Source: Pedobacter frigidisoli (GTDB lineage: Bacteria > Bacteroidota > Bacteroidia > Sphingobacteriales > Sphingobacteriaceae). Taken from it: a DNA stretch of 64,000 nucleotides. Within the stretch, counting starts at the first letter, position 1. Each line of letters opens with the position of its first letter. The stretch covers positions 240,161-304,160 of the forward strand of contig NZ_SJSN01000006.1 in the NCBI RefSeq assembly GCF_004331675.1. Reading direction: 5' to 3'. The notes beneath the pieces were generated by a model. That model saw only the letters and a program-made list of their open reading frames with translations. It searched no databases and had not been told where the DNA came from. Below, in pieces: positions 36,693 to 45,931 of the stretch. The position numbers and the translations under genes were made by a program.

Positions 36693-37286
36693 TTAAATGG
36701 TTAAATCGTTTTCTTGTTTAAGCTTTCTTGAGTAAGAAAGCAACTCATAAATAATGGTAAATACCACAATTAGCGAAAGCATCGTTATATTACTATTCCC
36801 TATGTTGCTGTAATCATATTTAAATAGGTGGTTAGTTAATTCCTCAATATATCCATCTAACAAAAACTTGGATAAGAATTTTAATATAAAAAATAGAACC
36901 GCTCCAGCACCTACAATTTGCCACAACCTTTCCTGCTTTAGGTTTTCAAGAGATGAGGGTTTCTTGTTAGCAATTATCAAGATCGTTAGGCCTAGAATTA
37001 GGTAAAAAAGCGTTGCCGCACCAATTTCACCAATACCATCATTCGATAAGATAATGGCTTGTGCCATCGTTGGTTTAAATTCATAAACGCCAATATGGCT
37101 GTCTGTAAATTTAGCGTTATTAAGAACTCTAATCTCATGCTTTGCATTGCTTTCCATTAATTTAATCGCAATCACACCATCTCTATAATTATCAATAGCA
37201 GTAAATAGACAGCTTACAATGGATGTTATAGCGATAATAATCAAACTTATCCCTGCATATCTAAAAACTTTAAAAATTTTATTCAT
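36693..37286 (-). CDS. DUF2975-like membrane protein 2 of the array
   Basis: 197 residues with four membrane segments and a soluble loop after the first. It shares with the upstream paralogue the pattern EFKPTMAQAIIL...ATLFYLI (here) against EMKPTFLQAVLL...TMLFYLI, so these two are closest relatives. It ends RKLKQENDLTI. The gap to the upstream gene is 2 bp. Function unknown. Confidence 0.78.
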   Translation of the reverse strand: MNKIFKVFRYAGISLIIIAITSIVSCLFTAIDNYRDGVIAIKLMESNAKHEIRVLNNAKFTDSHIGVYEFKPTMAQAIILSNDGIGEIGAATLFYLILGLTILIIANKKPSSLENLKQERLWQIVGAGAVLFFILKFLSKFLLDGYIEELTNHLFKYDYSNIGNSNITMLSLIVVFTIIYELLSYSRKLKQENDLTI

Positions 37287-37288
37287 AA

Positions 37289-37876
37289 TTATATCGTTAA
37301 ATCGTTTTCTTGTTTAAGCTTTTTTGCATAGGCAATTATGCCATAAACTGCGTTAAAGATTACGATGGCTAAATAGCCAAGGTTGTAGAAACCTGAGGTA
37401 TTATCAAAGTGTTCAAACTGCTCTTTAGTTAGATAGCCAACATATTTATCTAGAAGCAGGCTAATGGCTATTTTTAGAACCAAGAAAAGACCTCCAAAAC
37501 CCCATATAAGTTTGGCTAAGGTTTTCTCTGTTAGGTGATCCAAAGTAATTTTTCTCTTTTTTATAATCCTCAGCAAAGCAAAAGAAGAGATGAGATAAAA
37601 AAGCATGGTTGCCCCACCATCTTTATATATACCATTCTCTAGCAGCACAGCTTGAAGAAATGTTGGTTTCATCTCAATTTCGCCAACCTGTTTATTGGTG
37701 TACTTGAAGCCATCTATAAGTTCAATTTTTGGATTTCCAATTCTCTTTACACTAAAACTGATTGCCTCATTTTTATAATTTATTAGCGCAAATACAAAAT
37801 GGGCTGCAAGGGAAAGTATGCAGAAAGCAATTAATGTGGTTACTGAATTTTTTAAAATTTGATTAAGCGTATTCAT
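37289..37876 (-). CDS. DUF2975-like membrane protein 1 of the array
   Basis: 195 residues, first gene of a five-gene minus-strand operon (four paralogues and an XRE regulator). Four membrane segments (TLIAFCILSLAAHFVFAL; TMLFYLISSFALLRII; GFGGLFLVLKIAISLLL; LAIVIFNAVYGIIAYA). It ends KKLKQENDLTI. No clear promoter is visible upstream by eye. Function unknown. Confidence 0.78.
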   Translation of the reverse strand: MNTLNQILKNSVTTLIAFCILSLAAHFVFALINYKNEAISFSVKRIGNPKIELIDGFKYTNKQVGEIEMKPTFLQAVLLENGIYKDGGATMLFYLISSFALLRIIKKRKITLDHLTEKTLAKLIWGFGGLFLVLKIAISLLLDKYVGYLTKEQFEHFDNTSGFYNLGYLAIVIFNAVYGIIAYAKKLKQENDLTI

Positions 37877-38250
37877 TACTAAAAAATTAAAATGCTTTTT
37901 TTTGAGTGGATATTTCGAATTCAGGCATATTTAAAAAGTTTATAACAGCTTTTAACCTGACAAAAATTCTCAGACCAAAAATCATCCAATAATTGCTTCC
38001 TTTATTTTTTAGCTTAAAAAACAGAAATTTGAGAACCGTCATATATTTTTAATAATTTATGAAGCAAACATAAAAAAATAATTATTATAAATCAAAATAT
38101 ATTTATTGATTTACAATAAATAATAGCTGAATAACAATCATTATGCTTACTCGAAATTAAAATATGACCAAAACTTTATTGGAATGATTTTTGTTATAAG
38201 TAAAACTATAAAAAACATGTGCAAACAGCAACATTTTCAGTATTTTATCC
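37877..38250. other. AT-rich intergenic region between DUF2975 operon and rpoD
   Basis: About 375 bp, very AT-rich (for example AAAAAAATAATTATTATAAA near 38072), serving the divergent DUF2975 operon and rpoD. I see no repeat of the main families and no RNA gene. Confidence 0.5.
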
Positions 38251-38281
38251 TTTCGGATTGCTATACAATTTCGTAACTTTG
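38251..38281 (+). promoter_or_regulatory. Probable rpoD promoter
   Basis: TTTC at 38251-38254 (one mismatch to TTTG), 19 bases, then TAACTTTG at 38274-38281, an exact -7 match. The gene starts 38 bases further on. Confidence 0.7.
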
Positions 38282-38318
38282 CACACTTCAATAATTAAAG
38301 AGCACACAAAACGTATAA

Positions 38319-39179
38319 ATGAGACAACTCAAGATAACGCAATCCATTACCAACCGTGAAAGTCAGTCGTTAGATAAATACCTACACGAAATTGGTAAAG
38401 TAGATTTAATAACAGCAGAGGAAGAAGTAATTTTAGCAAGAAAGATTCGTGAAGGTGATCAAGCTGCGTTAGAGCGATTGACTAAAACCAACTTACGTTT
38501 CGTAGTATCTGTTGCAAAACAATATCAAAATCAAGGTTTAACTTTAGGAGATTTAATCAACGAAGGAAATTTAGGCCTAATTAAAGCAGCAAAACGTTTT
38601 GATGAAACAAAAGGTTTCAAATTCATCTCTTATGCTGTTTGGTGGATTCGTCAATCAATTTTGCAAGCTATTGCTGAACAAAGCCGTATTGTTCGTTTAC
38701 CGCTTAACCAAGTTGGTTCATTAAGTAAAATCAGCAAGGCTTTTTCAAAGTTAGAGCAAGAATTCGAACGTGAGCCATCTCCAGAAGAATTGGCAGAGAT
38801 TTTAGAAACTACTGTAGATAAAATTTCTGACACTTTAAGTAACTCTGGTCGTCACGTATCGATGGATGCTCCTTTCGTTCAAGGCGAAGAAAATACATTA
38901 TTAGATGTATTGGAAAACCACGAGCCGAATACTGATAGTTCATTAATCAACGAATCATTATCAGAAGAAATTAAACGTTCTTTATCTACTTTAACAGAAA
39001 GAGAAAGAGAAATTATCGTTTTATTCTTCGGCTTAGGCTCTAATCATCCTTTATCTCTAGAAGAAATTGGGGAAAAATTTAACCTAACTCGTGAACGTGT
39101 GAGGCAAATTAAGGATAAAGCGCTACAACGCCTACGCCATACTTCAAGAAGTAAAATCTTAAAATCTTATTTGGGATAA
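38319..39179 (+). CDS. rpoD: Primary sigma factor RpoD (sigma-70)
   Basis: 286 residues, the short Bacteroidota form of the primary sigma factor without the long N-terminal region 1.1. Conserved parts are [19 protein letters not shown] (1.2), [17 protein letters not shown] and [21 protein letters not shown] (2.1-2.4), the region-3 PSPEELAEI segment and the region-4 helix-turn-helix [20 protein letters not shown]. It recognises TTTG/TAnnTTTG promoters like those found in this window. The gene is single with its own promoter and terminator. Confidence 0.96.
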   Translation: MRQLKITQSITNRESQSLDKYLHEIGKVDLITAEEEVILARKIREGDQAALERLTKTNLRFVVSVAKQYQNQGLTLGDLINEGNLGLIKAAKRFDETKGFKFISYAVWWIRQSILQAIAEQSRIVRLPLNQVGSLSKISKAFSKLEQEFEREPSPEELAEILETTVDKISDTLSNSGRHVSMDAPFVQGEENTLLDVLENHEPNTDSSLINESLSEEIKRSLSTLTEREREIIVLFFGLGSNHPLSLEEIGEKFNLTRERVRQIKDKALQRLRHTSRSKILKSYLG

Positions 39180-39207
39180 ATTCCACAATAGATTTTCTAC
39201 TTATATT

Positions 39208-39239
39208 AAAAGATCGACAATTACTGTCGATCTTTTTTT
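39208..39239 (+). terminator. Terminator after rpoD
   Basis: AAAGATCGACA pairs with TGTCGATCTTT around a short loop and is followed by a T-run, 29 bp past the stop. Confidence 0.92.
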
Positions 39240-39282
39240 GGTTAATAGAACTAAGTTTATCGTTATGATTTTATATATTTAA

Positions 39283-39609
39283 ATGATGTCTATTAACTTG
39301 CTCAAAAAATCTATATTAATTTATAAGCCAATATTTGTTTGGAATATTCTAGTAAGCTCATTAACTTCTTATTTCTTCGTTATAAAGGGTTTTAATGGCC
39401 CAGACGTATATTCGTGGGCATTATTTATTAAGTTAATCGGCTGGGTGTTTTCAGTTGGACTTTATGTTATGTTTTACAAATCGACATCCTATTTCTTTAA
39501 AAATCAAGGGATAAGCTTTACACGAATTATGGTCAATTTCGTTTTATATGATTTAGCACTTTTTGGAGGAATATTACTTATTTTATTTTTATGCCAGAGC
39601 TTTACGTAG
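39283..39609 (+). CDS. Small membrane protein upstream of the ABC ATPase
   Basis: 108 residues with three or four hydrophobic segments (IFVWNILVSSLTSYFFVI; FIKLIGWVFSVGLYVMFY; LALFGGILLILFLC). It overlaps the following ABC ATPase gene by 19 bp, so it may be the membrane partner, although it is short for a permease. No family recognised. There is a choice of two adjacent ATG codons (39283 or 39286). Confidence 0.68.
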   Translation: MMSINLLKKSILIYKPIFVWNILVSSLTSYFFVIKGFNGPDVYSWALFIKLIGWVFSVGLYVMFYKSTSYFFKNQGISFTRIMVNFVLYDLALFGGILLILFLCQSFT

Positions 39610-40251
39610 ACAGCGTTAACCATTGGTTCGGCGATAGGGAAATTCTGAGCAGTGTTTATCTAAACTGTAAAATTGGTGAGGTAGTTGGCCTTTTAGGCAG
39701 AAATGGCTGTGGAAAATCGACATTATTAAAAAATTATCTTCGGAAGCATTAAGCCCAGTTTCAAATACCTTAATGTAAATGAAAAGATGTGTGCGAAAGG
39801 GTATCTATCTAAAAACATATCATATTTACCGCAAGATAATTTTATTCCCGATCAAATTAATCTGTCGGCCGCGATTGATATATTTTGCAAAAAGAATCGT
39901 GATCAATTAATGCAGATTAAGTTTGTTTCAGATAATCTAGATGCAAAGTTTTACAATTTATCTGGCGGAGAAGCTAGATACTTGGAGTGCTTGCTCATGA
40001 TCTACAGTGATCATGAATATGTGCTACTGGATGAACCATTTTCTCAACTTTCTCCATTATGGGTAGAAGATTTAAAAACCCACATTAATCATGCTAAAAT
40101 TGCTAAGGGCTTCATCATCACAGATCATTATTACAGATCAATCCTCGATGTTTCTGATAGAATTGTATTGTTGCATAATAGATGTAACTACACTATCAAT
40201 AATGAGGATGACTTAATTTTACATGGCTACCTACCAGGTTACACCGCTTAA
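39591..40251 (+). pseudogene. ABC transporter ATP-binding protein with one frameshift
   Basis: The gene starts at 39591 (MPELYVDSVNHWFGDREIL) and runs through Walker A GLLGRNGCGKST, then shifts. In frame it would stop at TAA 39750, giving a fragment of 53 residues. From the A6 run at 39728-39733 the next frame continues as normal ABC sequence (IIFGSIKPSF, SYLPQDNFIP), with signature NLSGGEARYLE, Walker B YVLLDEPFSQLS and a switch-histidine region IITDHYYRS, ending at 40251 (~220 residues in total). Removing one A restores the frame. It may be a real mutation, a sequencing error, or slippage. Confidence 0.85.
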
Positions 40252-40267
40252 GGAAAGATCAAAATTA

Positions 40268-40331
40268 CCACCAAGACACTAAGAACACCAAGAAGATTAA
40301 ATCTTTGCGCACTTTGCGTCTTTGTGGTGAG
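40268..40331. repeat. ACCACCAAGACAC-type inverted repeat
   Basis: ACCACCAAGACAC at 40268 and GTCTTTGTGGT at about 40319-40330 pair, with ACACCAAGA and CTTTGCG half-copies between. It fills the gap between the convergent ABC ATPase and AMP nucleosidase genes. Confidence 0.7.
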
Positions 40332-40343
40332 TTAAAACAGCTA

Positions 40344-41207
40344 TTAAAACAACAAGTGTTTAACAGTTAAACCGTTATTAATTAATTGTTTTAAGGAGTC
40401 GATACCAATGCGCAAGTGAGTTTCCACATACTTTTCGGTGACGCTGCTATCACTTTCGGCAGTCTTAACACCTTCAGGAATCATGGGTTGATCTGATACC
40501 AAAAGCAATGCACCAGCGGGAATTTTATTGGCGAACGCTGTAGTGAAGATCGTCGCAGTTTCCATATCAACAGCCATTGCACGTAAAGTTTTTAAGTATT
40601 TTTTAAACTCCTTATCGTGCTCCCAAACCCTACGGTTGGTTGTATAACAAGTTCCTGTCCAATAATCTCTTCCATGATCGCGAATAGTTGTAGAAATTGC
40701 TTTTTGCAAAGCGAATGCTGGTAAAGCGGGCACTTCAGCAGGGAGGTAATCGTTTGAAGTTCCTTCTCCCCTAATTGCTGCTATTGGAAGAATTAAATCT
40801 CCAAGTTGATTTTTCTTTTTTAAGCCACCACATTTACCTAAGAATAAAACTGCTTTAGGTTTAATTGCTGTTAACAAATCCATCATGGTAGCCGCCAACG
40901 GACTACCCATACCAAAATTGATAAGCGTGATTCCGTTTGCTGTAACACTTTGCATTGGCTTATCTAAGCCCATAATTGGTGCGTTATCATTCCATTCAGA
41001 AAACATGGTTAAATATTTACTGAAGTTTGTTAACAGAATATAATCACCAAATTGATCTAAAGGTCTGCCAGTATATCTTGGCAACCAATTTTTAACAATT
41101 TCATCTTTAGATTTTAATCCCGATTTAACAGGACTTTCTACTTCTTTTATCTTTTTTGCTTTCTCTACAATTGCTTCGTCTTTTTTTACGTCCTTTTCTT
41201 CGTTCAT
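40344..41207 (-). CDS. amn: AMP nucleosidase
   Basis: 287 residues, the Bacteroidota form related to nucleoside phosphorylases. It has GMGSPLAATMMDLL, FLGKCGGLKKKNQLGDLILP, the MAVDMETATIF segment with the phosphorylase-type glutamate, and VSDQPMIPEGVK. It hydrolyses AMP to adenine and ribose 5-phosphate. The first ~30 residues are lysine-rich and acidic (NEEKDVKKDEAIVEK), probably a flexible extension. It is transcribed apart from clpX, which is downstream of a terminator. Confidence 0.93.
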   Translation of the reverse strand: MNEEKDVKKDEAIVEKAKKIKEVESPVKSGLKSKDEIVKNWLPRYTGRPLDQFGDYILLTNFSKYLTMFSEWNDNAPIMGLDKPMQSVTANGITLINFGMGSPLAATMMDLLTAIKPKAVLFLGKCGGLKKKNQLGDLILPIAAIRGEGTSNDYLPAEVPALPAFALQKAISTTIRDHGRDYWTGTCYTTNRRVWEHDKEFKKYLKTLRAMAVDMETATIFTTAFANKIPAGALLLVSDQPMIPEGVKTAESDSSVTEKYVETHLRIGIDSLKQLINNGLTVKHLLF

Positions 41208-41266
41208 ATTTTTTAGCTTAGAGCATAGCGCTTGGCGCCTAGCGTTAATAAATATTATATTAAAAA

Positions 41267-41294
41267 AAATCCCCCCGCTTTCGCGAGAGGATTT
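41267..41294 (-). terminator. Terminator after clpX
   Basis: On the minus strand AAATCCTCTCGC and GCGGGGGGATTT pair around GAAA (two G-T pairs) and are followed by a T-run, starting 7 bp after the clpX stop. Confidence 0.85.
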
Positions 41295-41300
41295 GATTTT

Positions 41301-42539
41301 TTATGCGGCTTGCAACTTTTTAAAGTCAGCCTTTTCAAATTTTTCTATCGCATAATCGAGATTAATGTGCAATTCCTTGACATCTTTCTGCGTGGGTGTA
41401 TCAAACATTGCATCAAGCATAATCGCCTCACAAATGGATCTTAAACCACGAGCTCCTAATTTATATTCCATTGCCTTATCAACAATGAAATCCAAAACAT
41501 CATCCTCAAAAACTAAGTTAACATCTTCGTAAGCAAAAAGCTTAACATATTGCTTAATTAATGAGTTTTTGGGTGCTGTCAAGATATTTCTTAACGATTC
41601 CTTATCCAAGGGATTTAAATGAGAAAGTACCGGAATACGACCGATTAATTCTGGGATCAATCCAAATGATTTTAAATCTTGCGGTGTAATATACTTATAA
41701 AGATTTTTAAGATCTAAAACGGTCTCATCTTTCTTTACTCTGTAACCTACAGCTTGTGTACGCAAACGATTTGCAATCTTACGTTCAATACCATCAAACG
41801 CACCGCCACAGATAAACAAAATGTTGTTTGTGTTTACAGGGATCATTTTCTGGTCTGGGTGTTTACGACCGCCCTGAGGTGGAACATTAACGACTGTACC
41901 TTCCAAAATCTTCAATAAAGCTTGTTGAACACCTTCACCAGATACATCACGTGTGATAGATGGATTATCGCTCTTACGGGCAACCTTATCTACTTCATCA
42001 ATGTAAACGATACCACGTTCAGCAGCTGCAACATCATAATCTGCAGCTTGTAATAAGCGTGTTAAAATACTTTCAACATCTTCACCAACATAACCAGCTT
42101 CGGTTAAAACAGTTGCATCACAAATACAGAAAGGCACGTGCAAAATTTTTGCAATTGTTTTTGCCAAAAGTGTTTTTCCTGTCCCCGTTTCGCCAACCAA
42201 CATGATATTTGATTTTTCAATCTCTATCTCATCTTTATCAACTTTTTGATTTAAGCGTTTATAGTGATTGTAAACCGCAACGGATAAAACTTTTTTAGCA
42301 TCATCCTGACCGATAACATACTGATCTATGTGTTGCTTAATTTCAAGAGGCTTTAATAAATTAATCGCCTCTTGAATATTTTTTGTCCCTTTCGTTCCTA
42401 ATTCTTGAGCAAGCAATTGATTGGCCTGCGTTACACATTTATCGCAGATAAATGCATCCATGCCTTCAATTAACATTAACGTTTCATGCTTGCCAGAATG
42501 GCAGAACGAGCAACGGGATTCCTTATTTTGTTTCGCCAT
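41301..42539 (-). CDS. clpX: ATP-dependent Clp protease ATP-binding subunit ClpX
   Basis: About 412 residues from ATG 42539 (MAKQNKESRCSFC), preferred over a start 11 codons upstream because ClpX normally begins just before its zinc finger (CSFCHSGKHE ... CDKC). It has Walker A GETGTGKT, the pore loop GYVGEDVE, Walker B IVYIDEVDK and sensor residues, then the C-terminal lid. Its start lies inside the end of clpP (17 bp), so both are made together. It unfolds substrates for ClpP. Confidence 0.96.
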   Translation of the reverse strand: MAKQNKESRCSFCHSGKHETLMLIEGMDAFICDKCVTQANQLLAQELGTKGTKNIQEAINLLKPLEIKQHIDQYVIGQDDAKKVLSVAVYNHYKRLNQKVDKDEIEIEKSNIMLVGETGTGKTLLAKTIAKILHVPFCICDATVLTEAGYVGEDVESILTRLLQAADYDVAAAERGIVYIDEVDKVARKSDNPSITRDVSGEGVQQALLKILEGTVVNVPPQGGRKHPDQKMIPVNTNNILFICGGAFDGIERKIANRLRTQAVGYRVKKDETVLDLKNLYKYITPQDLKSFGLIPELIGRIPVLSHLNPLDKESLRNILTAPKNSLIKQYVKLFAYEDVNLVFEDDVLDFIVDKAMEYKLGARGLRSICEAIMLDAMFDTPTQKDVKELHINLDYAIEKFEKADFKKLQAA

Positions 42540-43230
42540 TTTTTCTTGCGTTTCTCGATAAAACTTCATCAATCATACCAAATCCTTTGGCTTCATCAGC
42601 ACTCATCCAATAATCACGATCTGAAGCTTTCTCTACCCAATCATAAGTTTGGCCAGAATGCTCTGAAATAATATCGTATAATTCCTTTTTCAATTTTAGC
42701 ATCTCTCTCAAGTTGATCTCCATATCAGATGCCACACCTTGTGCACCTCCTGATGGTTGGTGAATCATTACTCTTGAGTGTGGTAAAGCAGAACGTTTTC
42801 CCTTAGCACCTGCAACCAATAAAACAGCACCCATTGATGCGGCCATACCTGTACAAATTGTAGCTACATCTGGTTGAATATACTGCATGGTATCATAAAT
42901 ACCTAAACCAGCATAAACTGAACCACCTGGTGAGTTAATGTAGATTTGAATGTCTCTATCAGCATCTGTTGATTGTAAAAACAACAACTGAGCCTGAATG
43001 ATGTTTGCATTCTGATCGTAAATTGCATCACCTAAAAAGATAATACGGTCCATCATTAATCTCGAAAAAACATCCATTTGAGCTACGTTCATTTGGCGTT
43101 CTTCAATAATATATGGCGTCATCGATTGTGGGGAAAGATTAGCCTGTGAAATAAACTTATCTACATGTAAACCGCCAATTCCCTGATGTTTAACGGCAAA
43201 TTTTCTGAATTCTTGTGAATCTATGTTCAT
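42523..43230 (-). CDS. clpP: ATP-dependent Clp protease proteolytic subunit ClpP
   Basis: 235 residues with the ClpP catalytic serine in GMAASMGAVL and the histidine in MIHQPSGG, followed by the C-terminal handle helix. The N-terminus (MNIDSQEFRKFAVKHQGIGG) is longer than in E. coli, as in many Bacteroidota. It forms the proteolytic chamber with ClpX, encoded just downstream and overlapping. Tig is the next conserved gene upstream but a small inserted gene separates them. Confidence 0.96.
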   Translation of the reverse strand: MNIDSQEFRKFAVKHQGIGGLHVDKFISQANLSPQSMTPYIIEERQMNVAQMDVFSRLMMDRIIFLGDAIYDQNANIIQAQLLFLQSTDADRDIQIYINSPGGSVYAGLGIYDTMQYIQPDVATICTGMAASMGAVLLVAGAKGKRSALPHSRVMIHQPSGGAQGVASDMEINLREMLKLKKELYDIISEHSGQTYDWVEKASDRDYWMSADEAKGFGMIDEVLSRNARKNGETK

Positions 43231-43286
43231 GGTTATATAGTTTGGCGTTTTGCGATAAGCGTTTTATGCATTACAAAATACGCGAG

Positions 43287-43646
43287 TTATTTTAATAAAT
43301 ATTTCCTGAAGTTGGTTAATTTCCGTGCCAATTTATCTAATTCCTCAAGATAATCATGCAGTTCTATGTCAGAAATATATTTTCTTCGTTCTAAAACTAC
43401 TAAAATATTCGCATTCTCGAACGCCGATCGATGTGCAATATTCAGATAATGAGCGAATTCCTTATTTGAAACAGAGCCAGAGCCTTCTGCAATATTATTA
43501 GATATGCTAAGAGCAGCCCCATTGAGCTGCTCTGCAAATCTGTATTTTTTATCTACTGACAATCGGTCAGCTATATCAAGTAGTTTATCAATTAAATCAA
43601 TAGACAACTGCCAAACTTCGAGAGATTGAAATTTAAATTGAGCCAT
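43287..43646 (-). CDS. Four-helix-bundle (S23/IVS-type) protein
   Basis: About 119 residues from ATG 43646 (MAQFKFQSLEVW), chosen because the 11 upstream residues (KLIVLFLYLA) do not fit the family. The sequence is all-helical, with FQSLEVWQLSIDLIDKL at the start and the conserved segment EQLNGAALSISNNIAEGSG, the mark of this family. It was first described from intervening sequences in 23S rRNA. Function unknown. It sits between tig and clpP, which are usually adjacent or close, suggesting an insertion. Confidence 0.9.
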   Translation of the reverse strand: MAQFKFQSLEVWQLSIDLIDKLLDIADRLSVDKKYRFAEQLNGAALSISNNIAEGSGSVSNKEFAHYLNIAHRSAFENANILVVLERRKYISDIELHDYLEELDKLARKLTNFRKYLLK

Positions 43647-43699
43647 TGCTAAATATAGAAATAGCACAATCAATTTCAAAACGCCTTACGCCAAACGCC

Positions 43700-45049
43700 T
43701 TACTTTTTATCCAAAGCCACAAACTTATCGTAATCAATTGCTTTCTCTTCTAAAGTAACAATAGATTTTATTTGTTCGAAAGTTTTTAGTGCTTTAACTT
43801 CTTCGAAAGTACGGTTTGCATTTTCCTTATCCTGCAAGAATTGAACGGCATATTGCGCCAATTGGTCTTCAGGAAGTGGACTTTGGCTATACATTTTAAA
43901 CTGGGCATCTAATTTAGCTTTAGCAGCTTGAACCACATCCTCATATTTAATTTCGATGCTATTATCCTTAATGATTTTGTTCTCGATTAAAGTCCATTTA
44001 AGGTTTTTAGCGAAATCATCATAACCTTCTGCTAATTCTTCATCGGTTAATTTTTCGTTTGTAGCTTTTAACCAACGACGTAAAAATTCATCTGGCAATT
44101 CAAAAGCATGTTTCTTCAAGAGGTCTTCGTAAATATCATTTGAGAGTTTACGCTCTGCATCTTGTTTTAACATACCCTCAACTTCTTCGGTAATTTTTGT
44201 TCTAAAACCAGCTTCGTCAGTCACCGTTCCTTCACCAAATATCTTATCGAAAAATTCTTGGTTCAAATCAGCCTCCTCTAAACGATTTACATTTTTAACA
44301 ACCAACTTGAAGTTAGATTTTAATTCTGCAGCGTCTTCTTCAGAAATATTTAAAGCCTTAGCAATTACTGCAGCGTCTTCAAGTGCTTTCTGAATATCGA
44401 TCGTCACTTCATCGTTTTGCTTTAAGCCAATTAATGATTTGTGGATCTTTTTATCTTTAATTTGATCTAAACGAACTGTGGCACTGCTTGTTATGCCACT
44501 TTCAAAAACAGAACCATCAGGAGAGAGTTGGGTTAACTCAGTATATAAGACGTCATCCTCAGCCGAAACCTCAGGATTACTCATTTTACCATAACTACGA
44601 CGGATACTTTTGATACGAGTCTCTAAAGTTTCTTGGTCTGCCTTAATAACGTATTCTGTAAACTTATCTTTTGATGAAATATTCACCTCAAAAGCAGGCG
44701 CCAAACCCAACTCATAATCAAACTCGAATTCATCTGTATTATCCCATTTAAATTCACGGGGATCATCCAATTGAGGAAGCGGCTGACCCAAGATTTCTAA
44801 TTTTTGCTCAGCAATGTAATTCGTTAAAGTATCGCTTAACAAATTGTTAACCTCATCTACCAAAATAGTTTTGCCGTACATTTTTTTAATATGTCCTGCT
44901 GGAACCATTCCTTTACGGAAACCAGGTAATTGTGCTTTTTTAGCTTGGTCTTTAATGGCCTTATCTACTTTTTCACTATAATCAGCAGGTGTGATTTTGA
45001 TTTTTACAACAGCATTTAAGTTGCCGGTTTTTTCCTGTGTAATATTCAT
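43700..45049 (-). CDS. tig: Trigger factor
   Basis: 449 residues with the ribosome-binding N-terminal domain containing the LPGFRKGMVP signature (GFRK), a substrate-binding arm and a C-terminal domain. The PPIase domain of this Bacteroidota form is divergent. It chaperones nascent proteins at the ribosome. It is first of the tig-(four-helix bundle)-clpP-clpX row. Upstream is a tRNA-Leu gene with its own terminator. Confidence 0.93.
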   Translation of the reverse strand: MNITQEKTGNLNAVVKIKITPADYSEKVDKAIKDQAKKAQLPGFRKGMVPAGHIKKMYGKTILVDEVNNLLSDTLTNYIAEQKLEILGQPLPQLDDPREFKWDNTDEFEFDYELGLAPAFEVNISSKDKFTEYVIKADQETLETRIKSIRRSYGKMSNPEVSAEDDVLYTELTQLSPDGSVFESGITSSATVRLDQIKDKKIHKSLIGLKQNDEVTIDIQKALEDAAVIAKALNISEEDAAELKSNFKLVVKNVNRLEEADLNQEFFDKIFGEGTVTDEAGFRTKITEEVEGMLKQDAERKLSNDIYEDLLKKHAFELPDEFLRRWLKATNEKLTDEELAEGYDDFAKNLKWTLIENKIIKDNSIEIKYEDVVQAAKAKLDAQFKMYSQSPLPEDQLAQYAVQFLQDKENANRTFEEVKALKTFEQIKSIVTLEEKAIDYDKFVALDKK

Positions 45050-45189
45050 TTTTTTGAGATATGAGTATTGAGATGTGCAATTATATTTGAGAATCGAGAT
45101 ATGAAATTTGAGACAAATGGCACATATCGCTTCAATTAAAACAGCACATCGATTTTAATTTTTTAACCAATGTCATTTAAAAAATAAAA

Positions 45190-45212
45190 CCGTTCCGAGT
45201 AAATCGGAACGG
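45190..45212 (-). terminator. Terminator of tRNA-Leu
   Basis: CCGTTCCGA pairs with TCGGAACGG around a 5-base loop; on the minus strand it is followed by TTTTATTTTTTAA. Confidence 0.88.
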
Positions 45213-45224
45213 CTTCATTTGTAG

Positions 45225-45306
45225 TGCGGATGAAGGGACTCGAACCCCCACGCCGTGAAGCGCCAGATCCTAAGTCTGGTGCGGCTACCAATTACGCCAC
45301 ATCCGC
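45225..45306 (-). tRNA. tRNA-Leu (anticodon UAG)
   Basis: 82 nt with acceptor stem GCGGATG pairing with CATCCGC plus A, an anticodon stem CCAGA/TCTGG with loop CTTAGGA (anticodon TAG at 45272-45270), a long variable arm and GGTTCGAGTCC T-loop. CCA is not encoded. The long variable arm fits leucine. Confidence 0.97.
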
Positions 45307-45328
45307 AATTAGGATTTATTTTGGATTG

Positions 45329-45358
45329 CAAAGATAGAAAACAGAATGAATTATCAAA
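45329..45358 (-). promoter_or_regulatory. Promoter of tRNA-Leu
   Basis: On the minus strand TTTG (45358-45355), 18 bases, then TATCTTTG (45336-45329). It matches the Bacteroidota consensus with an 18-base spacer. Confidence 0.8.
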
Positions 45359-45457
45359 AAGGAATTGATATAATTTCTTAAATATTTTTCACTGCCAATG
45401 CTAAGTTGCTTATTCTAAACGAGAAAGATTTAAAAGAAATTTAAATAAAACAAACTC

Positions 45458-45919
45458 CTAGAAGATCTCTTTTACCAAATAGTCTTTTCCATTGAAATTG
45501 AAGCTTTCATTTTTCGCCTTTCCAATTAAATTTTTTCCAATCGGCGATGCCTGAGAAACGGCGAAAAACTTTTTTCCATCAAAATTTAATTCACCCGCAC
45601 TAATGCTAATGTAAAAATTTCCCTCTGAAGTTAAAACCAAACTTCCGTTTTTAACAACTTTATCAGATTCTACATTCTCTATTTGTTGCAGAGCAATTTT
45701 TTGCTGGCCAGCCTCATAAAGCAATTTATTATTGCGATCCATTTCCTGTTGCATCATTTCTCGGGTAGTTTCGTACTTGTCGCCTGCACTACTTTTGGTA
45801 TCATCATTTGATGCTTGCCTAGCCTGCTGTAACGAATACTCAATATTTTCTATTCGATTTTGAATAAATGTTAGGCAAAGCTGATATAAGTTAGATTTGA
45901 GATGTGAGATGTTAGACAT
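45458..45919 (-). CDS. GreA/GreB-like transcription factor family protein
   Basis: 153 residues. The C-terminal part (~85-150) resembles the GreA/GreB C-terminal domain, including ASPIGKNLIGKAKNESF, close to the SPIGRALLGK motif. The N-terminal part is helical (IENIEYSLQQARQASNDD), as for a short coiled coil. Such factors act at the RNA polymerase secondary channel. Members of this family are sometimes labelled 3-oxoacyl-ACP synthase, a name I see no support for. Confidence 0.8.
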   Translation of the reverse strand: MSNISHLKSNLYQLCLTFIQNRIENIEYSLQQARQASNDDTKSSAGDKYETTREMMQQEMDRNNKLLYEAGQQKIALQQIENVESDKVVKNGSLVLTSEGNFYISISAGELNFDGKKFFAVSQASPIGKNLIGKAKNESFNFNGKDYLVKEIF

Positions 45920-45931
45920 AAGTATGGTGTA

